A DNA stretch of 64,000 nt from Chrysaora quinquecirrha (GCA_014526335.1 JACTAT010000368.1:830139-894138), one strand, 5' to 3'; counted from the first letter of the stretch, positions 1-10,586 are shown. The notes: generated from the letters alone by a model not told the origin. Program-made: numbers and translations.

Positions 1-43
1 AGATTTACATGCAAAGATTGTCCTTATAAGAGCTATAGCTGAT

Positions 44-768
44 CAGTGGCGTGGTGGCAGGGGGGGCAGGGGCCTTGGCCCCCCAGCTGGCATTTTTGAG
101 GGGCACCAAAACGAAGGAAGGACGCAAAAATGCCGAAACAGAAAATTATTTTCCATTAGCTATGCATACTGTCGTTGAATTAAGATGATATAATTAATAA
201 ATTTGCGAAGACATCTTCCCAACTGACAAAGGCCCTGGTGCAAACCGAACTTGAAGATATATTTGAGCGTTTTTTCATTAATAAGGACAAATTCTTGACT
301 AATTGGCAGATCAGAGACTTCAACTATTGCCTCTCGACTATTGCCTCTTGACTATTGAATTGTTTTTTGTTGATTGTTTATTTCCTGTTTATTGTTTGCT
401 TCTATTGTATTAGAACCCAAATAACCACAAACTTTATAGATTTCTCGACCATGACCTTTATGTTTATGTAGACAGGGACGGATTTAGGGGCTTTTGCCAT
501 GATAATGATATCGCTACATGGCTTGTATATAGATAACATATGCAGGATCCTAAGCCATTTTAAGGCCTCAGAAATCGGAAAATCTCAAGAGCTTCAGGGG
601 GCTCCGCCCCCAAGGCCCCTGCCAGGGCTCCACCCTGGACCCGTTGGGGGGCTTACAGTGCCCCCAAGACCCCCAGCGGCACACTGCTAACACCTTAGGA
701 GGCCTTAGGTAGAGGGGGTGCCAAAAGGGATCTGGACCCCCAGTAAAAAAGGGTTCACCTCGCCACTG
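44..768. mobile_element. Non-autonomous hAT-type DNA transposon
   Basis: The element begins CAGTGGCG and ends CGCCACTG, so it has short terminal inverted repeats. It is flanked on both sides by the same 8-bp target duplication TAGCTGAT (36-43 and 769-776). An 8-bp duplication with CAGxGG-type ends is the hAT superfamily signature. The interior has G-rich and C-rich stretches near both ends and no transposase reading frame; the 63-residue frame at 499-690 runs through the C-rich part and resembles no known protein. It is therefore likely a deletion derivative mobilised by a helper element. Confidence 0.85.
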
Positions 769-776
769 TAGCTGAT

Positions 777-2268
777 GTAACCATTATTTTAGAATTTGAA
801 CACCAAAACTGATTATTCTCCAGCAGATACAAAACGTATATGTTAAGAACATTTGTTAGAAGTTTTCTATGCTAAGCCAAAAGAACAGAAAACTACCCTT
901 TATTTCTTAGATTATAACAATTAATTTTTTCCATTCTCTTTCTCTGTTAAAAATTAAAGTTTAATTTTCAAAATGATGTTGTCAACTTCATTTTATTAAT
1001 AATTGTAAATTCAGTACATCCAATGTTTGCCATATTTATAGTTAATTGGTGTTGTTGTTTTTCAATTAAACATCATTGCCTATGTCGTACAGGAACTGTA
1101 AAATGCAGGTCTACAGTTCCTGTACAATGCAGGTCCCAACGATTTTTAAATGTAGAGTCTCGTGACCTCCTATGAGCCACCTATGAGCCACCTATGAGCA
1201 ATTATGGTTGAGGGCGAATGCCTCTGTTGCTGAGAAAAGTGAATTTCATGCATTTGGTAGACTTTATTAATTGCTTTTCCATACATCATTGAAAGCTTTT
1301 CTCACTGCGCTGCGAAACAACAAAATTCACAGCATTTCAAATTGGACCACTGGTTGCTAGTGGGTGGAAATTGGTTGACAACTGTCACAATACCAGACAT
1401 AAAACCCGGCCTTTAGGTCACAAAGAGAAATAACAATTGAATGAATGACCTTTGAATGGAGATACACACTTAACATAATCTTTTTCTTAAAAATTACGGC
1501 TGGTGTAAAATGCAGGTCACATTTTGCAGGTCAGCCGCGGCAGGTCACCATAGGGCCTAACACATACATAAACAAAAAAGTTCTTCGGCCAGGTCCAAAA
1601 CGCGGACCACGCGGACTTCGCGGACTTAGCATTGCAAGTCCGCGTGTCCGCGTTTTAGTAATTAGGGCTATGAAATTACTAACTCTTTAGCTACCCAATT
1701 GTTGTTTTGGATTACGCCGCATGCAATTGACATCAGCTCCCTGCACTAAAATCGATTCTGCTTCAAAAGATTAAGACATAAAGTAACAAAAGTATACATT
1801 TTTTAAATCCTCAATAAAAGAGCAAAAAAATGTGGTAATTTTTATCTGGATTTAATTGATAGTGTTCATTCAATAATAAGTTTTTTACTTAGTTGTCTGT
1901 TGGGCCTAGCCACCGCCTTTGACCAATTTACTTTTGTTGATTACAATTTTGTGAGGAAATTACTAATCCCTTTTTGAAAATTGTAATGACCCTCGGTTTA
2001 CAGCAGCCTTTCCGGTACTTCCTTCGTTCGGCAAGTCATTTCCCTTAGAATAGACAAGATTTTGGGATTTTCGACCAGGTTTTGGGATTTTCAGCAAATA
2101 TGAAGATATCTGAAGTGAAACCGATTTTTTGAAAGCCATGATTGCTTTACAGAAACATGCTTGAGATGCACTCAGGTCAACCAAACAACGTTCGGCTCAA
2201 ATAGTCTTAGGTCTCTTGGACCGCAGATCTGGAATCGTTTGCCAGATGACATAAAATCAGCAGATAAT
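777..2268. other. AT-rich intergenic stretch with short repeats
   Basis: No gene is recognisable. A short phrase related to AATGCAGGTC recurs at about 1100-1130 and again at 1508-1545. A GC-rich hairpin lies at 1594-1655 and is listed separately. The remaining sequence is AT-rich with only short spurious frames. Confidence 0.5.
1594..1655. repeat. GC-rich hairpin (small foldback repeat)
   Basis: The arm beginning AAAACGCGGACCACGCGG (about 1594) is the near-perfect reverse complement of the arm ending CCGCGTGTCCGCGTTTT (about 1655), with one base missing in one arm and a roughly 20-base loop. It stands out sharply from AT-rich flanks. It may be a tiny MITE core; no target duplication was found. 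Confidence 0.55.
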
Positions 2269-2562
2269 CTACAATGCCTGCCAGAATTTGTTGGAACACC
2301 CATCATATTTCTAGCCTTTTTCCCATGAAAGAGTGTTAACAATTCCAAGCACAGCTCACGGACTCAATCCCCCCCTCCCCCTAGAGACAATGTTGTTTTG
2401 TCATGTTGAAGGGTGCTGCTACGTGATTTCAATGTTCATGTGCACCTGAAATGTTTTATCATTCATTAAACCAACATTGTTTGTAGAGGGGGGAGGGGAG
2501 ATGTGGCGTTGAGTAGGAAATTCAACCTGGCATTCCAAGTATTCTGGCAGGCATTGTCTGAA
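2269..2562. mobile_element. Palindromic MITE-like repeat
   Basis: The segment begins CAATGCCTGCCAGAAT (2269) and ends ATTCTGGCAGGCATTG (2562), exact reverse complements. Further inside, C-rich and G-rich tracts near 2370 and 2490 and an ACAATGTTG/CAACATTGT pair also face each other, so the whole segment is an imperfect palindrome. The first 42 bases recur at 16821-16862. There is no coding capacity. The superfamily is unclear because no clean target duplication is visible. Confidence 0.6.
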
Positions 2563-3060
2563 GTCTAAAATTCCTGTTTTTTAAGATATGAGAACAAAAT
2601 TAGGCACGAAGAGTAAACTTGACACGCTTGTTTCAAACATAATGTTAATTTTTATGTGGGTGGTTGTTGTGACCTCATAACTTGCCACTGAAGCCACCAG
2701 CGCATACTTTGGTGCGCAGGGGCACGAAATAAATACAGAACGGTGTAGAAATAAGAAAGAACTTGCTTATCGGCCTTTTGGAAGCCTACTTAGCTCTTTG
2801 CAATTGATAAAAATTTGCCTACGCTTGAAGTGAGCGGGTACTGGCAAAGATATTTGGCTTCAAAAGCAAAAATGTGTATTGCATGAAAACGAGGCTATAT
2901 TATAGGCTCCTCGCTCGAGTTGAAGAGAGAAGGTGAGGCTGCTAAGTTATAGAATATGACGTTAAATAAGACAGCCCGAAAGGCCGAAAGACATCTTTAC
3001 TGTTGACGAACTGAGAAATGAAATTTAGACTGTTTTCATCTGAGTTGAGGTGGTTGTGTT
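2563..3060. other. Intergenic, nothing recognised
   Basis: AT-rich sequence leading into the Tc1/mariner remnant. It may include that element's 5' non-coding part, but no terminal inverted repeat could be paired. Confidence 0.4.
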
Positions 3061-3079
3061 ATGCTGTCGTTGTACATAT

Positions 3080-3772
3080 TGTCTTTGGCAATGGTGTTCT
3101 ACAAGAAAATTCAACCTGAAACTAGAGCTATGATCAAGTGTCTAAGTAAGCATGGATGAAAATCATATAGAGAAATTCCATCAGAGCTTTGAGTGCCTGT
3201 GTCTTCAGTATACCGTGTTGCTAAGAGGAGGCAAGAAGTAACGATATCTAAAAATAACGGCAAGAAAGGCAGGAAAAGAATATTAAGCGCTAGAGATACC
3301 AGTTATGTTGTCATTTCGTATGGAAGGGGGGTTGTTCTTATGGAGGAGTATGAGAAGATGACGGGACAGTATTTTGCGGGTTTTACTAGCAATACATTGG
3401 ACCACTTTTACATGAGTTAAGTAACAATAACAACGCTACTAAAGACAGACTGTTTGTAATGGACAATGATCCTTTGCAGACAAGCAAAGCTGTGATGGAA
3501 GCTCTAAGTGATATACAGGCAACATTCATCAAAATACCACCACGCACTCCAGATATGAATCCTGTCGAAAATGTTTTCAATAATGTCAAAAGAGAGCTTG
3601 GCAGGCAAGCCCTTGAGCAACAAAAGTAAGATGGGATTTCGATAAATTCAAATCCCGCGTGAAGGAGACGCTAAGAAAATTCGACATGGACCTCATAAAC
3701 AAAACGATAGGAACAATGACGAAAAAACTTTTAGAAATTCACCGTACTAAGGGAAATAGAACGAAATATTGA
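3080..3772 (+). pseudogene. Tc1/mariner-family transposase, degenerate
   Basis: Conceptual translation across several frame breaks gives the order of a Tc1/mariner transposase. First is an N-terminal helix-turn-helix block (KPETRAMIKCL, then PVSSVYRVAKRR at about 3200). Next is the middle of the catalytic core (ARD and a GRGVVLMEEYEKMTGQ block, 3290-3380). Then come the second acidic motif (VMDNDPLQTSK, about 3455), the third motif (PDMNPVENVF, about 3550) and a basic C-terminal helix ending near 3770. In-frame stops lie at about 3148, 3190 and 3418, and part of the catalytic core is missing. It is not functional as it stands. Known family members cut at TA and carry a DDE/D triad; only the second and third catalytic positions are visible here. 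Confidence 0.85.
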
Positions 3773-3857
3773 TAATTGTCTTCAAAATAAAATTGTAACA
3801 CATGTAAATGTATCACATTCTTGTAAAAATAGCAACGCTGTAGCAATGTCCGAAGGA

Positions 3858-3999
3858 CGCTGATGATGATGATAATAATGATGAAGATGATGTTAATAAT
3901 GACGGAGATGACGAAAAAGAAGACAACAATGATGAGATAATGATTATGTTGGTGATGATGATGATGATGACGATCATGATGATGATCATGATGATCATG

Positions 4000-4032
<33 letters not shown>

Positions 4033-4175
4033 ATAATGATGATTTTGAAGATGATGATGACTTTGAAGAGGATGATATTATTATCATCTTCTTCAACAAT
4101 GATGATCATGTTGAAGACATTGATTGGTGATTGTGATGATGATGGTGATGATGATAATGATCCATTATGATGATG
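3858..4175. repeat. GAT/ATG trinucleotide microsatellite
   Basis: About 300 bases dominated by GAT triplets interspersed with AAT and GAC variants. Both strands stay open by chance, producing Met/Ile/Asp-rich frames that resemble no protein. It starts about 85 bases after the Tc1/mariner remnant. Confidence 0.85.
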
Positions 4176-4764
4176 ATGCGATTGTTGACAATGCGATCAG
4201 ATGAATCTTTCCTGGAAGAATCCCAAAGCTTTGAATCGAAAATAGAAAACCTCTAGTAACGTATATGTACTAATAAATTTCAACTCATAGGTTAAACTAT
4301 GTAACAAATAACTCCCTTCAGTGCACCGAAACCTGTAATCTTCGCTTCAAATGATTAATTTAATTCTAGAATCTCCAAAAGCTATCATAAGAATTTCGCA
4401 TACTATGCAGATTACTATATTCGATAATTAGTAGCACTTCGAAGAATTGATTGCCAACTTTGAACCATTTATTTTCAGATGATTCTCGAAGCCGCAAACT
4501 GTTTTGAAAAAATTTCTTCTGTCTAACTTGGCAACAATTTCTACTGCGCCACAATCTCCTCTCTTCACACGAAAATATCTTACATGTAAGAGGACTTCTA
4601 GAAACCTCTGAGAATAACAACCCAATCAAAAATTGTATGAAAATATTTCAAAATAAAAAATAAAATCAAATTAGACTTGAGCAACAATTTGCAATATTGT
4701 AGTCAAACCTTTTTTTGAAGCCCGACCGAGCCGGCTATTTTGCGAGAAAATCATGGTGTCAAAT
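4176..4764. other. Intergenic, nothing recognised
   Basis: AT-rich sequence between the microsatellite and the tRNA-like SINE. The short minus-strand frames at 4366-4629 have no recognisable motif and lack introns or flanking gene signals. Confidence 0.4.
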
Positions 4765-4856
4765 TTTTAGTTTCCTGCATCTGGATCGAGCTCGCAACCC
4801 TTAGAGCAAGAAGCAAGCGCATTATTCCACTGCGCTACACTAACAGTTGATACTAA
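4765..4856 (-). mobile_element. tRNA-derived SINE-like sequence
   Basis: Read on the minus strand, the segment has an A-box-like stretch TAGCGCAGTGG near its start and, about 35 bases later, a B-box-like GCGAGCTCGATCC. This spacing matches the internal RNA polymerase III promoter of tRNA-derived SINEs. The body does not fold as an intact tRNA, because the T-arm has extra bases and there is no matching acceptor stem, so a SINE remnant is more likely than a tRNA gene. The 3' limit and target duplications were not found. Confidence 0.45.
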
Positions 4857-4991
4857 TTGATGTTTTTGGCAAGCAATTGCATTTTGTTAATTATGCCCAC
4901 TAACGACAACACTTAACGGCGATTTCAAAGTTTAATTCCTATTATTTGTGGTTTATCTTTTGTTACGTTTTGGCACGAAAAAGCATTAGGC

Positions 4992-5553
4992 TAGTCAAAC
5001 TATGGAAAATATACCCCAAACCCCCAAAAAATTGCTACAAAAGGTTTTTCAATCGATTCTGTTAGGAAATGAAGTACTTTTCAACATACTGAAAGTTTAC
5101 CGAAATTTGACCACTAGAAAAGTGTTTTTTTCAAGATGGCGCTGATGACGTCATTTTACATTAGGAATTTGGGCCTAATTGTTTATAACTTTTCACTTAG
5201 TTAGGGTATTTCAATTTAGATTTCAGTTATGGAATCTACACCAAAAGAGCTTTCGAATGATATATAATTTTATTTATTTTGATGATAATCAAATTTTGTC
5301 ACGTGACCTTGGTCCGCCGAAATCTGGAAATGGCCATAAGTCTGAAACTATCAGCTTAATAATGTTGCTCTTGGTGTCTATACCTAGGTTTTAGGGGGCA
5401 AGGAAGACATTAAGGCCATCAGAAGTAACGTTGGACCAATAAATTGCACGCAAATCCAATATGGCATCAAACAGTGGTGCCGCAGCATTCGAATAACCGG
5501 GAACGGCCATATACCATGTATGCTGTAAGTCTAAATCAATCAGCCAAATTTTG
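4992..5553 (+). repeat. Left TIR of the FEN/PIN-CXC element
   Basis: About 560 bases matching the reverse complement of 10689-11247. Shared landmarks include AAGATGGCGCTGATGACGTC, CACGTGACCTTGGTCCGC-type sequence and TTTTAGGGGGCAAGGAA. The outermost ~40 bases are less conserved than the rest. It contains a CACGTG E-box and a TGACGTCA-type CRE that could be promoter elements for the internal gene. Confidence 0.85.
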
Positions 5554-5751
5554 ATTTTCGTATCTATTATTGATTTTGGTTTGGTTTTGGTAGGGTTTTC
5601 TCATCCGTTGTTTTGACAGTTAGGAGCTTTGTACGTTCGCTTGCTTGAAAATTGCAAAAGCCTCCCTTTGGTAATCTTTACCTCGTTTTCATGTTTGTCA
5701 CGTGCACAGCCTAAAAGCGCGGGAAAAACCAGTGCCGAGCAAGAAACAAAA

Positions 5752-6191
5752 TGGCGAGCCCTGAAGAAGAGATGAAAATGTGAATGACTTCGGAGCTAAA
5801 TGAAAGGTACGTGGTGATAATAGTTTAAACTACTATGCTTTTCTCAGTTTGCAAATAAAGATATCATATTTTGTCGGTTTTTTACTTCCTTGCATACTAT
5901 GGCAAGTTTTTTGTGACGATGATGATGTTGGTTAGGCCTAAATTGAAATAAATGCATATCCTTATTCAAGCATGAATTCACAGAATGAAAGACTCTTTAA
6001 GAAGACAGGAGCACACCTGCTGGGGGGCAAAGGGACCCGGTTACCAATAATTGCAATATTCAATTGTTCCTTTGTGTAGTGCTTATTTTTCTATTGTTTT
6101 AAAACGATAGTTGCCTCCCCAAAACAATTGCCCTTCCTACCCCACTGGAAGATAACCCTTATCTCCTTATACTTTCAGGTGTGATATAACT
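5752..6191 (+). promoter_or_regulatory. Probable 5' leader exon, uORF and leader intron
   Basis: An ATG at 5752 (context AAAATGG) opens a ten-codon frame ending TGA at 5784. Shortly after, at 5806, the sequence AAAG|GTACGT looks like a 5' splice site, and a pyrimidine-rich stretch ending TTTCAG|G at about 6178 looks like a 3' splice site just before the main ATG at 6192. Splicing would place a short upstream reading frame ahead of the main frame. This rests on sequence signals only. Confidence 0.35.
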
Positions 6192-8669
6192 ATGAGTGCA
6201 AGCACTGTCAGTCAAGATATTTGTTCAATCTGCAAGGAAGATATCGAGGATTCTAATGAAAAGTGGGTTGCAGTTCAACTAAAGGGGGCGAAGGGAATAA
6301 ATGCAGCCAGTGTTAAGTGGAAAGATAATCTTGTTGTTGCAGTGGGTGCCAAAGTACATATTAGCTGTCGTCAACGCTACATTAATGAAAAAGACATTAA
6401 AAGCCATGTTGCAAAGAAAAGTGGTGATTCTGCCCAACCAAAGAGAACCACAAGGCAATCAAGTGGAGGCTTCAACAGTGCGACAGATTGCATATTCTGT
6501 GGCTGTAGAGTCGTGATAGAAAAGGGAAACTTTAGCTGGGTTCGGACCGACAAGTTTGTAGAGAAGATATTAGAGATATGTGAATCCCGTTCTGACAATT
6601 GGGGACTTACAGTAAAAGGTCGCATTGAATATTATTTAAAAGATTTACATGCTGCAGACGGTCTTTACCATCATTCTTGTAGTGGAAATTTTCGTTCTTT
6701 CAGAGATGTGCCTTTAGAATTTCAAAATGCCCCCGATGCCAAGCGCAAAAAGGTTGGTCGACCTAGAGATGAAGAAAAAGAGGAAGCGTTTCAAAAAATG
6801 TGTTCTTATCTAGAACTGAACAGTGAAGACCAACTATCTGTAACCTCCTTGAGGTTGAAAATGAAGGAATTTCTTTCTGATCCGGATTCTGAACCATATG
6901 ATAATTGGAGCTTAAAAAAGCGTCTCAAAGAACGCTTCAAAGAATTGATTCATTTTTCTGAAGGAGAAGGCTTGGGTGATATTGTTACAATGAGAGAACA
7001 AACATCACATATTCTGAGATCATACTATCTCCAAAATAGTCAGGAAGGCAATGAAGAATCGCAAAAGCATGCTATTATTGAAACTGCTGCTAGATTAATT
7101 AAAAGTGATATAAAATCTCAAGTTTCTACCATGACAAATCAATATCCACGTAGCCAAGACGTAGAGCTTGATTCGGCCCTTTCTTTCATCCCAGCTAGTC
7201 TGCGCACAGCTCTTGATACGTTGTTTGTCGAAAAAGACAGACGACGTAAGGTTGCAGCGATTGGTCAATCCATAATACAGGCAGTCCGCCCACGAGCTGT
7301 TCTTTCGCCGTTACAATTAGGACTTGCTGTTCAAACCCATCATCTCTATCGTTCAAAATTTCTAGTGGATACTCTTCATGAAATGGGATTCTGCAGCTCA
7401 TATACAGAAGTTCTAAGATTTGAGAAAAATGCGGCAGATTGTGTGGAACCAGATATTCTAGGTGGTGATGTTGATTTGCTAGGAACGTCTGTCCTCTTTG
7501 CCGCAGATAATGTTGATCATAACATCATCACTATTGACGGCAAAGGGACATTTCACGGCATGGGTGTGATAGCCGCTGTTACCCCAGGACAAAAGATGAC
7601 CCGTCTTATTCCGCGAAAACACATTTCTGAATTAAAATGTGAAGGGAAAACGAAAATTCCAATTTTAGAATATAGACTAGGAAAACATGCTTGTCAAGAG
7701 ATTGTTTTCAAAGATCTTCCGCAATTTGTCGATTTTGACAGAAAGATTGACATTCTTTGGGAGGTTTCATTACGATTCAGCGATTCAACACCGAACTGGC
7801 AGGGAATGATGCACGTTCTTCATCAGGGAAACCAGCACCCTGGAGAGTCCTCCGTAGCATTCTTGCCTATGATAAACATGTACTCCGGAGACAAGTCATG
7901 CATTCTGTCTACACTAGACTTTATTTGCAACCTTGCCATGAAGCACAAGCTTCCCACTATTGTAACTTTTGACCAGCCACTGTATTGGAAAGCAGCTGAA
8001 ATAATCATTGACGCACCACAAAATAGTAATCTTAAGGAAATCGTTCTCTTGTTAGGGTGCTTCCACACTCTGATGAACTTGTTAGGAGCTATTGGAACCC
8101 TCATGGAAAAAACAGGCCTGCAAGACATCCTTGAGACTGTATACGGGGAGACAGCTGTTGGGCATATGTTGTCAGGAAAAGCAGTCCAAAGAGCTATACG
8201 TGGCCATCTTCTAGTTGACAAATGTCTACACAGCCTGCTCTTATCAGAATCAGCCGAAGCAAATCCTGAGATTGTGTCACTGTTGAATACAGCTGAAGAG
8301 TTGTGTTCCTCCATTTTTATTGGAGAGACAACAATAGAGAGTGCTGCTCGTTCCGATGTTTTGATGCAACTAGAGCAAGAAATGGAAAAGAAGAAATCAG
8401 AAATTGTTCAGAACTCAAAGACTAGCCAGCTGTGGTTGAATTATCAACGAATGGTAGAAATGGCAAGAAGTTTGATCAAGGCAGATCGCACTGGGTCTTG
8501 GCTTATGCATCTGCAGGCCGTCTCAGACTGCTTACCGGTGTTTGCCGCGGCTGGCCATTTTAATTATTTGCGATCTGCATATTATTATCTTCAAGAAATG
8601 AGCAACCTCAAGGATAGATATCCAGATGTTTATAGAAGGTTTATTGATGGCTTCCACGTCGTTCGTTAG
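6192..8669 (+). CDS. N-terminal half of the element protein (zinc-binding pairs)
   Basis: An 825-residue frame starting MSASTVSQD and ending at TAG 8667-8669. Two Cys/His sets are visible: C11-x2-C14 with H56-x2-C59, and C100-x2-C103 with H160/H161-x2-C163. This suggests two related zinc-binding modules of treble-clef type (inference). A basic stretch AKRKKVGRPR (about 184-193) resembles an AT-hook or nuclear signal. The remaining ~600 residues look like a folded globular region with no motif I can name. The same frame continues without another stop into 8670-10586, so this is most likely the front part of one ~1464-residue protein. I recognise the type as a widespread uncharacterised invertebrate family, but not a named gene. 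Confidence 0.8.
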   Translation: MSASTVSQDICSICKEDIEDSNEKWVAVQLKGAKGINAASVKWKDNLVVAVGAKVHISCRQRYINEKDIKSHVAKKSGDSAQPKRTTRQSSGGFNSATDCIFCGCRVVIEKGNFSWVRTDKFVEKILEICESRSDNWGLTVKGRIEYYLKDLHAADGLYHHSCSGNFRSFRDVPLEFQNAPDAKRKKVGRPRDEEKEEAFQKMCSYLELNSEDQLSVTSLRLKMKEFLSDPDSEPYDNWSLKKRLKERFKELIHFSEGEGLGDIVTMREQTSHILRSYYLQNSQEGNEESQKHAIIETAARLIKSDIKSQVSTMTNQYPRSQDVELDSALSFIPASLRTALDTLFVEKDRRRKVAAIGQSIIQAVRPRAVLSPLQLGLAVQTHHLYRSKFLVDTLHEMGFCSSYTEVLRFEKNAADCVEPDILGGDVDLLGTSVLFAADNVDHNIITIDGKGTFHGMGVIAAVTPGQKMTRLIPRKHISELKCEGKTKIPILEYRLGKHACQEIVFKDLPQFVDFDRKIDILWEVSLRFSDSTPNWQGMMHVLHQGNQHPGESSVAFLPMINMYSGDKSCILSTLDFICNLAMKHKLPTIVTFDQPLYWKAAEIIIDAPQNSNLKEIVLLLGCFHTLMNLLGAIGTLMEKTGLQDILETVYGETAVGHMLSGKAVQRAIRGHLLVDKCLHSLLLSESAEANPEIVSLLNTAEELCSSIFIGETTIESAARSDVLMQLEQEMEKKKSEIVQNSKTSQLWLNYQRMVEMARSLIKADRTGSWLMHLQAVSDCLPVFAAAGHFNYLRSAYYYLQEMSNLKDRYPDVYRRFIDGFHVVR

Positions 8670-8723
8670 AGCAATCAATACTGGGCAGGACTAAGTAGTG
8701 ATCTCGTTATAGAGCAAACACTG

Positions 8724-10586
8724 ATGAGGTCACTTAAGAGCACTGGTGGTTTAACTCGAGGCAGTGGGATGACCGAGGAGCTCAGAAACATTTGGACATT
8801 GTCTGCGCCCGTCACGTCAGAATATAACTGTGCCATGCAGGAATTCACGGAACTAACCTATAGTACAAGTCCGCAGCACAAGGACTCGTCAGAGGCACGC
8901 ATGAAAAGAGATGCATCTGACCTTGATAAAATTCAGCAAAAACTTGCTTCATGTTCACCATACACTTCGGATCCTACTCTGAGAAATATTGTCCACGGGA
9001 TAGTTGCTGCACCAGATGTGAACGTGAATGACTTCAAAGCTGTTGGAAGCAAGATCATTGAAGGTATGGTTGGAGAGTCGGCATTTACCTACAAATTCAA
9101 ACGGAAGGACCGAGCTAAAACCCTGGGAAATGTTTCTGCCGCGAAGATTGCTCCAGATCGCACCATTGACCCTGCTCTTCTTTTCCAGCGTTTCCTTGTG
9201 GTGTCAAAGACAGGAGATCTTTCCCTTGAAGAAGTTTTGAGGTATGAGCTAAGTCCGTTTCCTCCACCACTTTTCGAGACTGCAAACATTTTACGAAAAG
9301 CAGACAAACCCCAACTTGTTCAGGCCATTCGAGACCATGCTACGGAGTTATCATGTGATGCGGTGTTGAACTCTATTCCTGAAACAGACTGTTACGTGCT
9401 TGATGGTGGTTCTTTGCTCCATCGCTTACCGTGGAAGAAAGGTGACTCATATGGTGCAATAGCAGAATCTTATGCACAGTTTACTTTAAAACATTACGGA
9501 CAAGCGACCGTTGTGTTTGATGGCTACGATGAAGGTCCCTCGATAAAGGACAACACGCATGATAGACGGGGAAGAAATGCGCATCCCATTGTTAGCTTTA
9601 CAGCAGAAACAGAGTTTTCAGGCAAAAAGGAAGACTTCTTGTCTCGAGATAAAAATAAAGCGAATATGATTGCTCTCATCAGCACAGCACTGATCAAAAG
9701 AGGATGCCATGTCATTCAGTCACCAGGGGATGCGGATGTTGATATTGCCAGGGCTGCTGTTGAACGTGCCCATCATTGCAGCACAACATTAGTTGGTGAG
9801 GATACAGATTTGATGATCCTGCTCCTACACTACTCAAGAACAGATGATAATGTTATATATTTCCGTTCAGATGCTAAAAAACAGTCAAAGGTGTATAATA
9901 TTACCCTGTTAAAAGAAAAATTGGGAGACGATGTCTGCAGTCACTTGCTCTTTGTTCATGCTTATACCGGATGCGATTCAACATCAAGGATCTTTGGTAT
10001 CGGAAAAAAGTTAGCTTTTCAGAAATTAATTAAATTGGACCCTGTCATGACGGCCTGTGCTAATGCATTCACCGTCCAAGAAAGATCTCAGGAACAGATA
10101 TCAGATCTGGAAAAGCACCTGATGGTTGATCTCTTTGGTGGCAAGTCAAACGATACACTGTCATCACTGCGTCATTTCATTTTCACCAAAAAAGTGGCAA
10201 CTGCTAAATCATTCGTCACCCCTGAAAGGCTTCCCCCAACTTCCTCTGCTACACAATTCCACAGTCTACGTGTGTACTATCAAGTAATGGTATGGATGGG
10301 CATGGCAAATGGCATGAACCCTACAGATTGGGGATGGAGAGAAGAAACCCATCAGCTGATTCCAAGAATGACAGAGTGGAAAGCTGCTCCTGACAAACTT
10401 CTCAAAGTAATTCACTGTAACTGTTCAAAAGGATGCCAAACCTCCCGATGCAGCTGTAGGCGATACGGTCTTCCTTGTACTGCGGCATGTGGACCATGCC
10501 AAACTGACAACTGTGATAATCCAAGCAACACTCAAGAGATTGATATTGAGGATGAAGATGACTCTTTAAGTTTAACAGCGTTTTGA
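8724..10586 (+). CDS. C-terminal half: FEN/PIN-like nuclease with CXC Cys cluster
   Basis: A 620-residue frame, open from 8670 in the frame of the upstream half. The first ATG after the stop is at 8724, but it is probably an internal Met. Residues ~222-430 carry the order of a FEN1/XPG-type 5' nuclease (PIN fold): an acidic start VLDGGSLLH (~225), VVFDGYDEGPS (~263), GDADVDIARAA (~334), VGEDTDLMILL (~356), then AYTGCDSTSRIFGIGKK (~412), which resembles the helix-turn-helix GxxxGIG loop that binds DNA in FEN nucleases. Residues ~562-600 form a Tesmin/TSO1-like CXC cluster (CNCSKGC, then CSCRRYGLPC, then CGPC), a DNA-binding zinc module. The acidic tail IEDEDDS ends the protein. Family knowledge predicts metal-dependent cleavage of branched DNA; activity here is inference. 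Confidence 0.8.
   Translation: MRSLKSTGGLTRGSGMTEELRNIWTLSAPVTSEYNCAMQEFTELTYSTSPQHKDSSEARMKRDASDLDKIQQKLASCSPYTSDPTLRNIVHGIVAAPDVNVNDFKAVGSKIIEGMVGESAFTYKFKRKDRAKTLGNVSAAKIAPDRTIDPALLFQRFLVVSKTGDLSLEEVLRYELSPFPPPLFETANILRKADKPQLVQAIRDHATELSCDAVLNSIPETDCYVLDGGSLLHRLPWKKGDSYGAIAESYAQFTLKHYGQATVVFDGYDEGPSIKDNTHDRRGRNAHPIVSFTAETEFSGKKEDFLSRDKNKANMIALISTALIKRGCHVIQSPGDADVDIARAAVERAHHCSTTLVGEDTDLMILLLHYSRTDDNVIYFRSDAKKQSKVYNITLLKEKLGDDVCSHLLFVHAYTGCDSTSRIFGIGKKLAFQKLIKLDPVMTACANAFTVQERSQEQISDLEKHLMVDLFGGKSNDTLSSLRHFIFTKKVATAKSFVTPERLPPTSSATQFHSLRVYYQVMVWMGMANGMNPTDWGWREETHQLIPRMTEWKAAPDKLLKVIHCNCSKGCQTSRCSCRRYGLPCTAACGPCQTDNCDNPSNTQEIDIEDEDDSLSLTAF

Noticed and set aside
3813..4170. Met/Ile-rich frames on both strands
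   Set aside because: Product of the GAT microsatellite.
4765..4856. Intact tRNA gene
   Set aside because: No pairing acceptor stem and irregular T-arm; SINE remnant preferred.
5179..5394. 71-codon frame MFITFHLVRV, repeated at 10850-11065 on the other strand
   Set aside because: It is the same TIR sequence read from each end; no protein features.
8724..8732. Second ATG as a genuine independent start of a separate gene
   Set aside because: Same frame as the upstream half, with conserved-looking coding sequence between the TAG and this ATG; one protein split by a stop is simpler.
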